From Voacanga thouarsii (lineage: Eukaryota > Streptophyta > Magnoliopsida > Gentianales > Apocynaceae): a stretch of 64,000 nucleotides of DNA. This document shows positions 34,811-45,095 of the stretch, one piece after another. The stretch spans positions 124,001 through 188,000 of the forward strand of contig JANUWF010002421.1 of assembly GCA_026120185.1 (NCBI GenBank), in the 5' to 3' direction. A program made the position numbers and the translations under genes. Position 1 is the stretch's first letter; each line of letters begins with the position of its first letter. The notes under the pieces were generated by a model, which had not been told where the DNA came from, ran no database searches, and was given only the letters and a program-made list of their open reading frames with translations.

Positions 34811-35650
34811 AATGGGTAAAAATTCCTTTTTGGATTAATCCATGCTAAACCTCTTTAGCACTTTGTCTATGTATATAGACTATGAAAGACCTAGCAATCT
34901 TTTTTACCTTTCTCTATAGATCCTTATTCTAAGAATATAGGTTGCTTCTCCAAGGACTTTCAAGGAGAATTTCATAGACAACTAAACTTTTACTGATTGA
35001 AGAACAGGTATATTATTTCCTATTAGCAATATGTCATCCACATAAAATAATAAGAAAACGATTGTACTCCCACTAACCTTCTTGTGTACATAAGGTTCAT
35101 CAATATTTTGAATGAAATCAAACTCTTTGATTATTTTATCAAAATGGATGTTCCAACTCGTAGAAGTTTGTTTAAGTCTATAAATGGATTTTTGCAACTT
35201 GCACACTTTTGCTATCGTTATATGTGAAACCCTCAAGTTATGTTATATAAACTTCGTCAGTTAGGTTTCCATTTAGGAAAGCTATTCTCACGTCCATTTG
35301 CCAAACCTTATAGTCATAATGGGTGTCAAGTACTAGAAGTATTTTTATAGATTTTATCATAGCAACTAGTGAGAAGATTTTGTTATAGTCAATACCATAC
35401 TGTTAACGATAACACTTAGCAACAAATTATGCTCTATAGGTAACTATATTACCATCTATGTCGGTTTTCTTCTTGAAAATCCATTTGCAACCAATAGGTT
35501 TGATTCCTTTGGGTAGATTAACCAAAGTCCATACTTGTTTGTCATACATGGAATTCATCTCTGACTTCATGACTTCAAGCAATTTATCAAATTCTGAACT
35601 ATTCAAAACATCCTTGTAAATAGTAGGCTCATCTTCATCTATGAGCAATA
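34811..35650 (-). pseudogene. Copia element 2 reverse transcriptase, truncated
   Basis: From the right: EVMKSEMNSMYDKQVWTLV, PIGCKWIFKKKTDIDGNI (35,427-35,648), then decayed sequence corresponding to the DVKTAFLNG region (about 35,265-35,300), VCKLQKSIYRLKQTSTSWN and the catalytic LLFYVDDILLIGN (34,982-35,236). The remaining piece to 34,811 reads IARSFIVYIHRQSAKEV-like and ends where the family has the KGFLPM phrase. RNase H is absent. Confidence 0.88.
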
Positions 35651-35788
35651 CATATTGTGGTCACTTATGAGAAATCCATATTTCTCATGTGTTACACGTA
35701 TCTTACTTCACCTACAAGGTTCTTGTGTAGATAAAGATTCATCTATTCTCTCAATAGATGTGGGATTAGACGGTTGATCTATGTTTGT

Positions 35789-36996
35789 TTATTTTTCTTG
35801 AAATTTACTATGTTTAATCTTACTCCTACTGTCTCCTTTGAGCATGTGCTCCTTCTCTAAGAAAATGGCATGCTTCGAAATAAATACTTTATTTTTGAAA
35901 GGGAGGTAGAAATAAGATCGGAATGACTCTTTTGGATATCCGACAAATAAATACTTGTCAGACTTACTCTTAAATTTGTCTAACTGTAACTTTTTGACAA
36001 AGGTAGGGCAACCCCATATTCTCAAGCGAGTAACTTTGGTTTCTTACCAAAGAATAGCTCAAATAGGGTAGTGTCAACCATTTTTTACAGAACTTTGTTT
36101 AGAATATACACAGAAGTCGCTAGTGCATACCTCCAAAACGATTTTGGTAAGTCTACAAAATCCATCATGGTCCGTACCATGTCTAGAAGGGCTTGATTCC
36201 TTCTCTCAAATACACTGTTATGATATGGTGTATATAGTGGAGTCTATTGAGATAATCTCTCAGATTATCTCTAAGATAACCTTAAAGCTCTTGGGTTAAG
36301 TATTCACATCTTTAATTAGATCTTAGAGTCTTAATACTTATGTCAAGCTGTTTCTCAATTTCATTCTTGAAGTCTTTAAACTTGTCAAAGGCCTCAGATT
36401 TGTATTTCATTAAATATAAATACCAATATCGTGAAAATTCATCGATAAAGCCTCTTGCTTTAATATATTAGACCACATACATCAGTATGCATGAGTTCTA
36501 ATAACTTTTTGGCCCTTTCTCCTTTTCCAAAGAAAGGAGTTTTAGCCATTTTACCAAGTAAACAAGATTTGCATGTGCCATATGTTTCATAATCAAATGA
36601 CACTAAGTCACCAAGCTTGTGTAACTTAAAAACACAACTCTCATTTATATGGCCTAAATGACAATGCCATAAATAGGATGAGATTAAGTTATCTATTCTT
36701 GGTTTCTTATTATTTATATTAAGAATTGGATTATCTATGTCTAGAATATATAAACCATTAACCAAAGTTGTAAAACCATAATGTATATCATTCAATAAAA
36801 AAGAACAATATTTGCTGTTAAAAATTAAATGAAATCCATATAAGTTTAAACAAGTAACTAAGATAATATTTTGCAATAAAATTGGTACGTAATAACCGTT
36901 TTGAAGTTCTAAAACTAATCTAGAAAGTAAGTGTAAGTTATAAATCCCCGTAATAAGTTTAGCAACGTTTGTCCCATTTGTAGCACGTTGGTCCAC
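35789..36996 (-). pseudogene. Copia element 2 integrase, broken
   Basis: Right part (36,460-36,996): the gag-pre-integrase region with SSYLWHCHLGHINESCVFKL, YETYGTCKSCLLGKMAKTPF and the first catalytic Asp in ELMHTDVCGLIY, showing the HHCC ligands H, H, C, C in order. The middle (36,026-36,459) is decayed with stops. Left part (35,789-36,025): MRIWGCPTFVKKL, KYLFVGYPKES and YFYLPFKNKVFISKHAIFLE, the integrase C-terminal wording of copia elements. Confidence 0.87.
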
Positions 36997-37166
36997 ATCA
37001 CCCTTCTCAACCCTTCTACTGTCCTTTAGTCCCTACAAATTATTACATAAATGAGATCCATATCGGGTATGTAATACCTATATCTCATTTCTAAATGCAG
37101 TATTAATCTCAATTATAAACATATTAGGAGTAGAAGTAGAAGTACTCACAAGCTTCTCCTTATCCT

Positions 37167-37620
37167 CTAATGGCCCATCTTGCCACAATGATGACATGAT
37201 CCTTTGGCAGCTATCTCCTTCTTATTTATGCCACATTTAGACTTAGCGAGTGCCTTCTTCTTCTTCTTAGGAACTTTCTTCTTAGAAGAGGAAGATTCCA
37301 CCATCATGACCGTATTGGATTCCTTCTTCATGGAGAATTCCGCAGCCTTGAGAAGATTGATAAGCTCCGGTATTGTGGGCTCAATCTTGTTCATTTGGTA
37401 ATTCATCACAAATTGTGAAAAGCTACTTGATAACAATTGCAGAATTAAGTCAATACTTAATTCGTTGTCAATTATAAATCCAAGAGACCTAAACTTCTCA
37501 ATTAAACCCAACATTTTCAACCTATGAGTGGCTACAAAAGTACCCTCAGCCATTTTACAATGGAACAGTTGTTTGAGATCTCATATCTCTCTATTCTGGC
37601 TTAGGCATCAAACAGCTCTC
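37167..37620 (-). pseudogene. Copia element 2 gag, C-terminal part
   Basis: An open frame with VATHRLKMLGLIEKFRSLGF, ELSIDLILQLLSSSFSQFV and a Lys-rich linker (SSSSKKKVPKKKKKALAKSK), then a zinc knuckle CHHCGKMGHWQDG whose last Cys is not at the expected place. The N-terminal part to the right (37,560-37,700) is broken by stops. Confidence 0.8.
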
Positions 37621-39851
37621 AAAGATGTAAAATAATCGAGTAAGCATCTATATGCTCATGCTATTTCTACAATTTATGGGTCATTGACGCCAACATTGCA
37701 CAGGATGCTGTGTCATTATCCTCTTTGTGCTATTAAGGAAAGCATGCTCATCAGCATGAGCAACTTGAACGGGTAGTGGTAGAATAGGAGCATATAACAC
37801 AGATAGACTTTTCTGACTTGAGAATAATTCTCAAGTTTCTATACCAGTTTAGAAAATTTAACTCATAAATTTATTGGTTTCCAAGATGCTACATAAATTT
37901 AGGTTGGTCAACATGATGTAGATGACCTAGATGTAAAGATAGAAAAATTAGCTAAATGTTTATGCACATATAATGCAAATAATTAGGTCTTTAATTAAGC
38001 ATATAATTATTCTACTGTTTTACTGAAACCAATAGCCCCCACTATTGATTCAAGAAAGCTTACTAGAAGTTTTTATAATAGACCAATATCCAAATTCCTC
38101 AAGAATGACATTGGGTATACCTAATAAACTACCCTTAAGTTCAATGGTAGGTATTCAATACAAATTACATCGAATGTAATTACCAAATCATTGGATGATT
38201 AACATCTTTTAATCTTAAAGCCTTTAAGCTAACCCGACCTTACCTCTAATATTCTTTATGCTTAAGTTAGCCCAACCGAGATAAACAAATTAGTTAAACC
38301 TAACCCATTAATTAGGAATATAATTCCATAGCTTGAATATGCCCCATAATAAGTAGGCTTAGGTTTGCCTAACAACCTGGTCTCAACAAAGGACTCTCGT
38401 TCTTACTATATTAATGGAAGGCGTTAGGTTTAATATTAATTTGAGAGATTTGTGATTATTAGTTGTCTCATATACTTCATGCATAATATCATCATATTCA
38501 TACATCGCAAAAAATATTGTGGTTTGGTTATGGACTTTACTATATTAATTTCCTTGAGCCACAAAGGAAATTAGTTTGGTCAATCCTAAGTGTTCATGCA
38601 GGATCTAGGAAGAAAGTGTTACCATCGTCATTTTGGTCTTGATCACATTCTCCTTGACTTGTAATAAATTCTAATTCTATCTAATCTATGTAATCTAATT
38701 ACACAAAATCTAAATAAATAAACATAGAGTTACATTCAAGGAAAGTTAGATGAGAAGAGAAATTACACAAGAAATATAGAGAAGGCAAGACATGCAGGCC
38801 TGATTTAATTCAAAACTAAAGCCATAAAATGCATGCAAATTTTAATTAGGTCCATAGTCTATAATCAAACCACCATACTAATTTTATGCTCAAAATAAAA
38901 TTAAACTTAGAAAATAATTCCAAAATAACAGTTTTTGAAAAATAAAATAAATTCTAAAATAAATTTTTTAGAAAATATATTAATTGATAAAATAATATTC
39001 TAGGAATTAAAATAATATATAATCTAAAATTAGTATTTTAGAAAATATACTAATTTTCAAAATAAAATTTTAAAAATTAAATTTATTAGTCCAAAAACCA
39101 ATTTTTGGGAAAAACTTAGGGTGATTTTAAAAAATTAAAATTTGTGGGCCTTCTGTGAAAATCGAAAAGTTGAAACAAATTTTTTTTTTTTTAAATTGAT
39201 TGCCAAGCCATGGATGGCTTGGTGAAATCTGGTTGCGGCTTGGTAAAAACTAATTGTTGCTACACTGAAGCCATGCATGGCTTTGTACACAAATTTGTCC
39301 AAGTTGTGGCTGGTTTAGCCAAATCATGCCACAGTTTGGACAAGAAAACCTTTGTTTTTTCAATCTTTTCTGCAATCTATTCCATGTGTCTTCTCTGGCG
39401 ATTATAGAAGTCAATTCCTCTGTTCAACGCAATAGAAAACATAAAACTTGTTCAGAAATATAGTTTTCTTTCATCTTTCTTAAGGAACAGACAATTTGTT
39501 CACAAAACAAATAAATGAAGCCAATGTATTTCATCACACAAACATATTCACAGAAACATATTTCTATACAAACATATACAAAACAAAACCTGCAAAACAT
39601 TTTTTTTTTCACAAAAAACTAATTTTTCTCGAAACACAATTCACCAAGTTTTTTCAAAACCATCTCTATAACCATTACAGAAACAATAAATGTCAACCCG
39701 CAACCCACGAAACAACTTATTCAAAATCTAGTAACCTGTGTATTCAAAATACACAACGAGGCCCCAAGTTCACAAAACAATTTCACAGAAGTAGTAACTC
39801 ACATGAAATAATTTCATGGGAAAAACAAGAGCCATAATACACATATAAAGG
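37621..39851 (-). other. Copia element 2 gag N-terminus and leader, decayed
   Basis: No open coding frame. The part nearest 37,700 should hold the gag N-terminus. The rest, about 2 kb, is AT-rich leader. At 39,200-39,330 there are short imperfect repeats around GCCATGGATGGCTTGG / GCCATGCATGGCTTTG. Confidence 0.45.
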
Positions 39852-39864
39852 GGCTTTGATACCA
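39852..39864 (-). other. Copia element 2 primer-binding site
   Basis: On the minus strand TGGTATCAAAGCC follows the LTR end CTACA closely; it differs from the initiator-Met site TGGTATCAGAGCC by one base. Confidence 0.85.
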
Positions 39865-39865
39865 C

Positions 39866-41548
39866 TGTAGGTTAAACGGTGGTGTAATCAACATTACAGG
39901 GCAGATAAAAAAACCGAAAAAATAAATTCCCAGGATCACTTATATGCAATTATGGATCAAAGAAAGGTAAGGAGATTATACCTTTAATGCTTTGGTGCTG
40001 TCACTGATGTTCAAAACTTTTCCTCTCACTAATGACGCAATCTAGCAATCATTTAAACAGGTTGTTGTTTGGTCGCAACCACTGCAACTCAAGTGTAGAG
40101 TTGCCTCCAATGATAATCCATACAAGGAGCACTCAATTTCATCTTGAATAAGATGCTAGTATACTCACGGCTTGTGTGAATAAAGAAGAAGGTAAAATGC
40201 ATGATTTTGGAAACATAAATTTTCCTCAAATTCTTGTTGTACCAAACATGACATGCATATCTGTATACATCTATCATGTTTGGTAACTAGAATCCTTAAA
40301 GAATAAGGATTCTTTAATTTCTAATTAGAATTTTAATTTTTGTAATTATAATTTGGCCCACAAATTATAACTAATTATAATTAGGCCACAACAACTTCTT
40401 TTCTCAAATAACTTTGTACTATTATTAAATAACATCCTGAGTACTTTATCCTTTATTATGTGTACTCTTTAGGTTTCTTGGTCTATTGGTAGCAAAATGT
40501 GAATTAATCCAAATATCTTTAAGATTAATAATTCTTAATAATTATAATTAACTTATTAATCCAAATTATGATCAATTTATGAATTCTCTAATTCATAAAT
40601 CCATATTCAGCAGATCATGAGCGGCATCTAGTAAATACATCATGCCAACCAAAAGTCTAGAAAGTCAAGTAGCTTGACATGAACCTTTATATTACAAACA
40701 TCAGTGCAATAAATTCCTTTTACTATACAATATCTCATTCGGTTTGGAGTATAAAATTTGTTCCAACTCCCTACAGAATATTAGTTAATTATGGCCCAAA
40801 TATTTTAGAACTTGTTCGTAAAATCCATTACTCATCATGTGTTTTAATTAGAACTATTTCCAATACATAGTCTCATTGGCCAATGACTTCTTGAGTAGTG
40901 AATCCTATAAGTGGCCGTGAGATATTTGCCTTTACTATTAGGAGTAGTGAATCCTTTATTAATCATCTCAACTACTTTCGTTTACTTTATGTTGTATCCA
41001 ATATCCATCCTATAGGTGGTCTTGTCAGGACTCCAGAGATTGAAATCAAAGCACAATGCTTAACAAACAAAGTATCTTGGAGATCTTAAATCTAAAGATA
41101 CTTGCATATTTGCTATGATAAGATTCTATCACTGGGACTAAATAGTTATCCATATAATTATCTCATAGTTAGATCATCCAATGTACTTATTCTAGTACCA
41201 AGCATCCATGTGTTATTTTTAAGTATCACAATACTCACGGATGTGAGAACCACCGCCTGATCAAATCAGGAAGTATAACACGTGCTAGTCTTGATGCATT
41301 AATAATGTCCTATATCATATGGCTAGGGGTAATTTAAGTACGAATACTATCCAGTGTAGTAGGAACCTTACATTATGATCTCTATCATAATTTACTTAAC
41401 ACAATGTTGCACTTAGGACTTTATCTAACAGTTATATTCACACGAAACTATAAATAAAATAAACTAAAAGGTAAAGAATGCCTTATATTTTTAAATAAAT
41501 ATGCAATATAGAAATACATGTAATTGTCTCTACGGCATAACACTAACA
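39866..41548 (-). repeat. Copia element 2, 5' LTR (1,683 bp)
   Basis: Minus-strand start TGTTAGTGTTATGCCG and end GTTTAACCTACA, so TG...CA as expected, with the primer-binding site directly inside. The outer boundary is inferred from the TG; no second LTR is present to confirm it. Confidence 0.75.
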
Positions 41549-41875
41549 CTCCTTGGTTCAATAGACAAATCATCCACTTTCCTCTTTTTACGAAGGTCTA
41601 TCATTTTGGAGTAAGTCTTTACCATCAATTGAATTAATTTCCTAATTTTTTGTCAATATTTTCTTTTGCTAATCATGATTTTGAAAGGCTTGTTGCACTC
41701 ATGTTGTTATAGGAGGCAGCTCACGCAGTCGTTTCCATCAGAATTTTTGTTATATAGGGTCATTTTTCTATTAAAATTCAAAAGTATGATTATTATGAGA
41801 AAATAGGCTATATCTGGAAAATGCAACCTCCAAAAATGAGGTCCTCCTTCAATCCTGTTGCATTTTTCTCAACTA
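41549..41875. other. Spacer between copia element 2 and the Helitron end
   Basis: No gene seen. It contains an inverted repeat: GAAAATGCAAC at 41,817-41,827 and its complement GTTGCATTTTTC at 41,858-41,869, just outside the Helitron terminus. Confidence 0.55.
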
Positions 41876-41903
41876 CTAGGTAGGTGCCCGTGCGTTATAC
41901 GGG
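41876..41903 (-). other. Helitron 3' terminus: hairpin plus CTAG
   Basis: Read on the minus strand: CCCGTATAACGCACGGG (a stem of CCCGT with ACGGG, 7-base loop), GCACCTAC, CTAG, then T. Plant Helitrons end with a GC-rich hairpin about ten bases before CTRR and insert between A and T, all of which fits here. The hairpin terminates the rolling-circle transfer. Confidence 0.8.
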
Positions 41904-43073
41904 TTTTTTGTAATTGCTGATTTTATAAAGTTTACTTAGTTGTTTTTTTTTTTTTTAGATTTAGTGTATATAGTTGAACAATTTTTTATATACACAAAAT
42001 ATGTAGGTAAAAAAAAATTATATATACTTAAAATAGTTTCAAAATTGAAAAATAAAAATTCGGTATTAAAATAGCAACACTTGTTTTTTTTTTTTTTTTC
42101 TCTCTTTGGATAATCCCCTTTTATCTATATTTTTTATTACTAATCAAGAAGTCTCTATAAAAAAAAGGGTGAATTCTTCTGTGTGTGAAATAAGGCAAAT
42201 AAAACGAATTTTTGCTTCTCATCTACATATATAATTCTCACATAGAAAAAACTATAAAGTTTTGTATTTTTTTCTACTTCTCGAAAATCCTGTTTAGTTA
42301 AAAATAACTTCGAGTTTGGATTCTAATGAATCTTTCAATAATCTTTAAGAAACTTAATTTTTTGAACTTATTTGGTTCATCTACTCAATTACATAAGAAT
42401 AATTCTCATATTTTTTTATGGATACTTGTAATTTCTTAATTTATTCCAAAGTCATTTGTGAGACTTATTTAAATGTTATTGCTACTCTACATTTGCTTCA
42501 AAGCGGTGCTAAAGCTACAGGAGTTGTTTAGGATATTTTACAAAGGGTTTTATGGTTTAGGGTTTAGCTCTTCTTTTTTGGTACCATGATTAGCTCTTCT
42601 TTCTTGGTATTTTTGGGGTAACATCGAGCATGCTAGACAATGGTACCTTTCTCTAGACAGAAATCCTAAGAAAATTAAAGCTTATCAAATTATATATATA
42701 AATCCTGATTCTCATTCAATTAAGAAAATGCAAAAAATAGGGGATAGTGATTTTTATATAACTTTGGATATCCTTTTTCTACTTTTTTTTTTTTTACTTC
42801 GTTGTCCCCCTTTTGGTCTATTTGTATCTATTTTTCATTGGTTCCATAGACTCATGTGTTCTATAAGGACAAACTTTTTCTATTCTTGATTCTAAAAAAT
42901 TGGAGCATTTCTGCCAATTTGATTTTTTTTTTAATTTTAAATTTACTTAAGAAATAAAGTTAAAAAAATTATATATATCTATTTTGGGCTAGATGTTGGG
43001 TATGGGTTTTGGGTGTTTTTTGGGTTTTTTTTGGGGGGGGGGGGGCTTGTTTTTGAATTCTTTTGGTTTAAAC

Positions 43074-43111
<38 letters not shown>

Positions 43112-43307
43112 GGGTTTGATGTTGGGCCTTGACTTTTTTGTATTGGTTTATGGGTTTTGGGCTTGTTTTTGAATGGTTTTGAGAAATGGGATGAGCCCAG
43201 GTTTGTGATATTGGTGAAAATTTGAACAGTCTTCGTTGTTCCTTAGTTCAGTGATAGGAAGAGTGTTTCTTCTTCTTTCTAACAGAGTTTTTTCTATTTC
43301 TCTTATA

Positions 43308-43338
<31 letters not shown>

Positions 43339-43412
43339 TCGTTTCTTTGTTTTTGTACCCAAAAATAGAATAGAGTCTTCATTGTGTTAGTGTTTATTTT
43401 GGGTGTATTACA
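41904..43412. other. T-rich Helitron interior with microsatellites
   Basis: No gene supported. It contains several T-runs of 10 or more, a run of 13 G at 43,033-43,045, (TA)n at 43,077-43,109 and (GT)n at 43,311-43,338. The last 200 bp may be the 5' untranslated part of the F-box-like fragment. Confidence 0.5.
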
Positions 43413-44368
43413 ATGGCTTCTTGTTCCGCATCTGTTGTTGGAGTATGTGGAGGGTTTTTTATGCGTCTTTCTTTGGAATTGATTTGGAAGGTCCTTGCCA
43501 TATTGGGGATGGATTTCTATGGAGATTTCCTGGCATTGAAGTCGACATATTTATTCTTTGATTTGTGGTTTTTGTTGTGTTTTTGGTTTTCTATTATGTT
43601 GGGTACTCTGTTTTTTATAGTTATGCACTGATGTTTTGTTATATTGAATGTTTTTTTCTTTTTTGTTCTTATTGTTTCTTTGTTTTTGTGTAGGTGTAAG
43701 TTTTTTTATTCTATTGCTATTGATAGAGAGGAATTTTTTTTTTGCCTTTGATTTCTTTGCATCGATTCCCTTATTTGCAGGATCATCATCCGGATGGGCA
43801 GAGAATGTTCTTTCAATATTTTGTAGAGCTCAGGAATCCTAAAGCATTTGTATAGCTAGGGCTACAATTGTGAGTTTTGCTGTTGTTCTTGTTGTTTTTT
43901 TTCTTTTTTTTTTTTCTTGAGTTCATCGTTTAGTCAGTTTAATTGTTTTTTTTCCTAAGGTTGTAGGGACTTTCTTTAGATGGTGGGTGTATTGATTTGG
44001 TGAAGGTGTATTTGCAAAGTTCTATTGATGTTGGATATGATACTGCTTCATATGCTATGGGAATGGTTTTCCTGTTGTTGAGTAGTAGTGAAAGGGAGGT
44101 TGGAATGGGAATCTTTGAAAAGTATTTGAAGGAAGGGTTGTCTGATGAAGTTCTGATTAATTATCGATGGGAACTATTTTTTACTATTGGCTTAAGAAGG
44201 GAGACAAATGATTTAGAGAAGAACATTACTCATTGTTGTATGTTGTATTATCCATTCGATTTTGTGGGGGGTGGATTTGAGCCTAGGAATGTTTGTGTTG
44301 GGTGTTTTTGTGATTTTGAAATAGATTCTCTTATCTTTATGTTTTCATTATTAAGGAATATGAAGTGA
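43413..44368 (+). pseudogene. F-box-like gene fragment (At2g35280-like), captured
   Basis: Three exon-like pieces on the strand opposite the helicase. Piece 1 (from 43,413) has LSLELIWKVLAIL then GDFLALKSTY, reminiscent of an F-box start. Piece 2 (about 43,778-43,853) reads DHHPDGQRMFFQYFVELRNP then KAFV. Piece 3 (about 43,985-44,368) reads CIDLVKVYLQSSIDVGYDTA, SYAMGMVFLLLSS, GIFEKYL and a C-terminal CVGCFCDFEID. The order F-box, GNPEAF-like phrase, ASYVYGM-like helix pair and Cys-rich tail resembles plant F-box proteins with a short Sel1/TPR-like region. The middle piece has an in-frame stop, so this is a pseudogene or an intron is misplaced. The family call is from memory of the pattern and is tentative. 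Confidence 0.42.
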
Positions 44369-44970
44369 TGTTTTCGTGGGTTGTTTTTCAGAGTGAAATG
44401 AAGATTACATTATTGTAAATTTTATTTTTGAAATATAAAGTTTTATTTTGTTTGGTGAATGTTGATGGAAGGCTGGAAGATTCATAATTTGTTTGGTGAA
44501 TGTTTATAAAAGGCTGTTGGCAGTGGCCTAACCTACAGAATTAGTGATTTTGGGTTTCTATAAGGGGAAGATTCATTGGCTATGGGCTTTGTTTTGAGCA
44601 TTGGCTTTAAAGAGGCCTTGGTTTTTTTTATCTCTGATGCATTGGTTTCATAGTTGAAATGGGTCTGTTTATTTTAATTATATTGTTGTCTGCATTGTTT
44701 TGGTTTGTGGAAAGAAAAATTGTTACCTGCATTGTTTTGGTTCATGGAAAGAAAAATTGTTATTCCTCATCATATTATGTAGTTGCAATGTGGTATGTCC
44801 TAGTCTCAGTACCTGTGCTTGTTTTTATCATATTGATCTTTGTTGAGTAGCTGATATCTTGTGATACATTGACATGGTAGACATCACTGTTAAGGATGAT
44901 ATGTTTAGTTGTTGTATTCTGAAATGGCCTCTGTGTTAAGCATTGTTTCAGGTGATCAAAGTAGTGCTGA

Positions 44971-45095
44971 ATGGGTATACTTGGGAAAGTTTGGTTAGTT
45001 AAGGATTCTGTTGGATACATCATTTCTTCATCTGTGATATTACCTGATGACTTGTCTATTTTATCTACATTAATATCTTCCTAGATTTCTTCATC
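44971..45095 (-). pseudogene. Helitron helicase relic, about 125 bp
   Basis: The minus strand reads INVDKIDKSSGNITDEEMMY then PTESLTNQTFPSIP, which matches INANKIEKALGNLADKEMLY and PMKFLNSLSLPSIP in the helicase at 61,030-61,150. The DNA also aligns with few gaps (for example GGTATACTTGG and TTGGATACATCATTTC). The match ends abruptly on the left after the SIP residues. It is an isolated shard of a Helitron helicase 15 kb from the main gene and in the same orientation. Confidence 0.82.

Larger units (their letters stand above)
34811..41548 (-). mobile_element. Ty1/copia element 2, 5' half only
   Basis: On the minus strand: LTR (39,866-41,548), initiator-Met primer-binding site, long leader, gag, integrase and the first two thirds of RT. 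The sequence stops at about 34,811 in the C-terminal part of RT, against chromovirus DNA. RNase H, polypurine tract and 3' LTR are missing. It is a different family from copia element 1, since its LTR sequence is unrelated. Confidence 0.85.

Noticed and set aside
34811..41548. A second LTR for copia element 2
   Set aside because: The TGTTAGTG...CCTACA sequence was looked for at the left border and not found; the element ends inside RT.
42545..42566. Telomere-like GGTTTAGGGTTTAG
   Set aside because: Only two units; too short to be an interstitial telomere tract.
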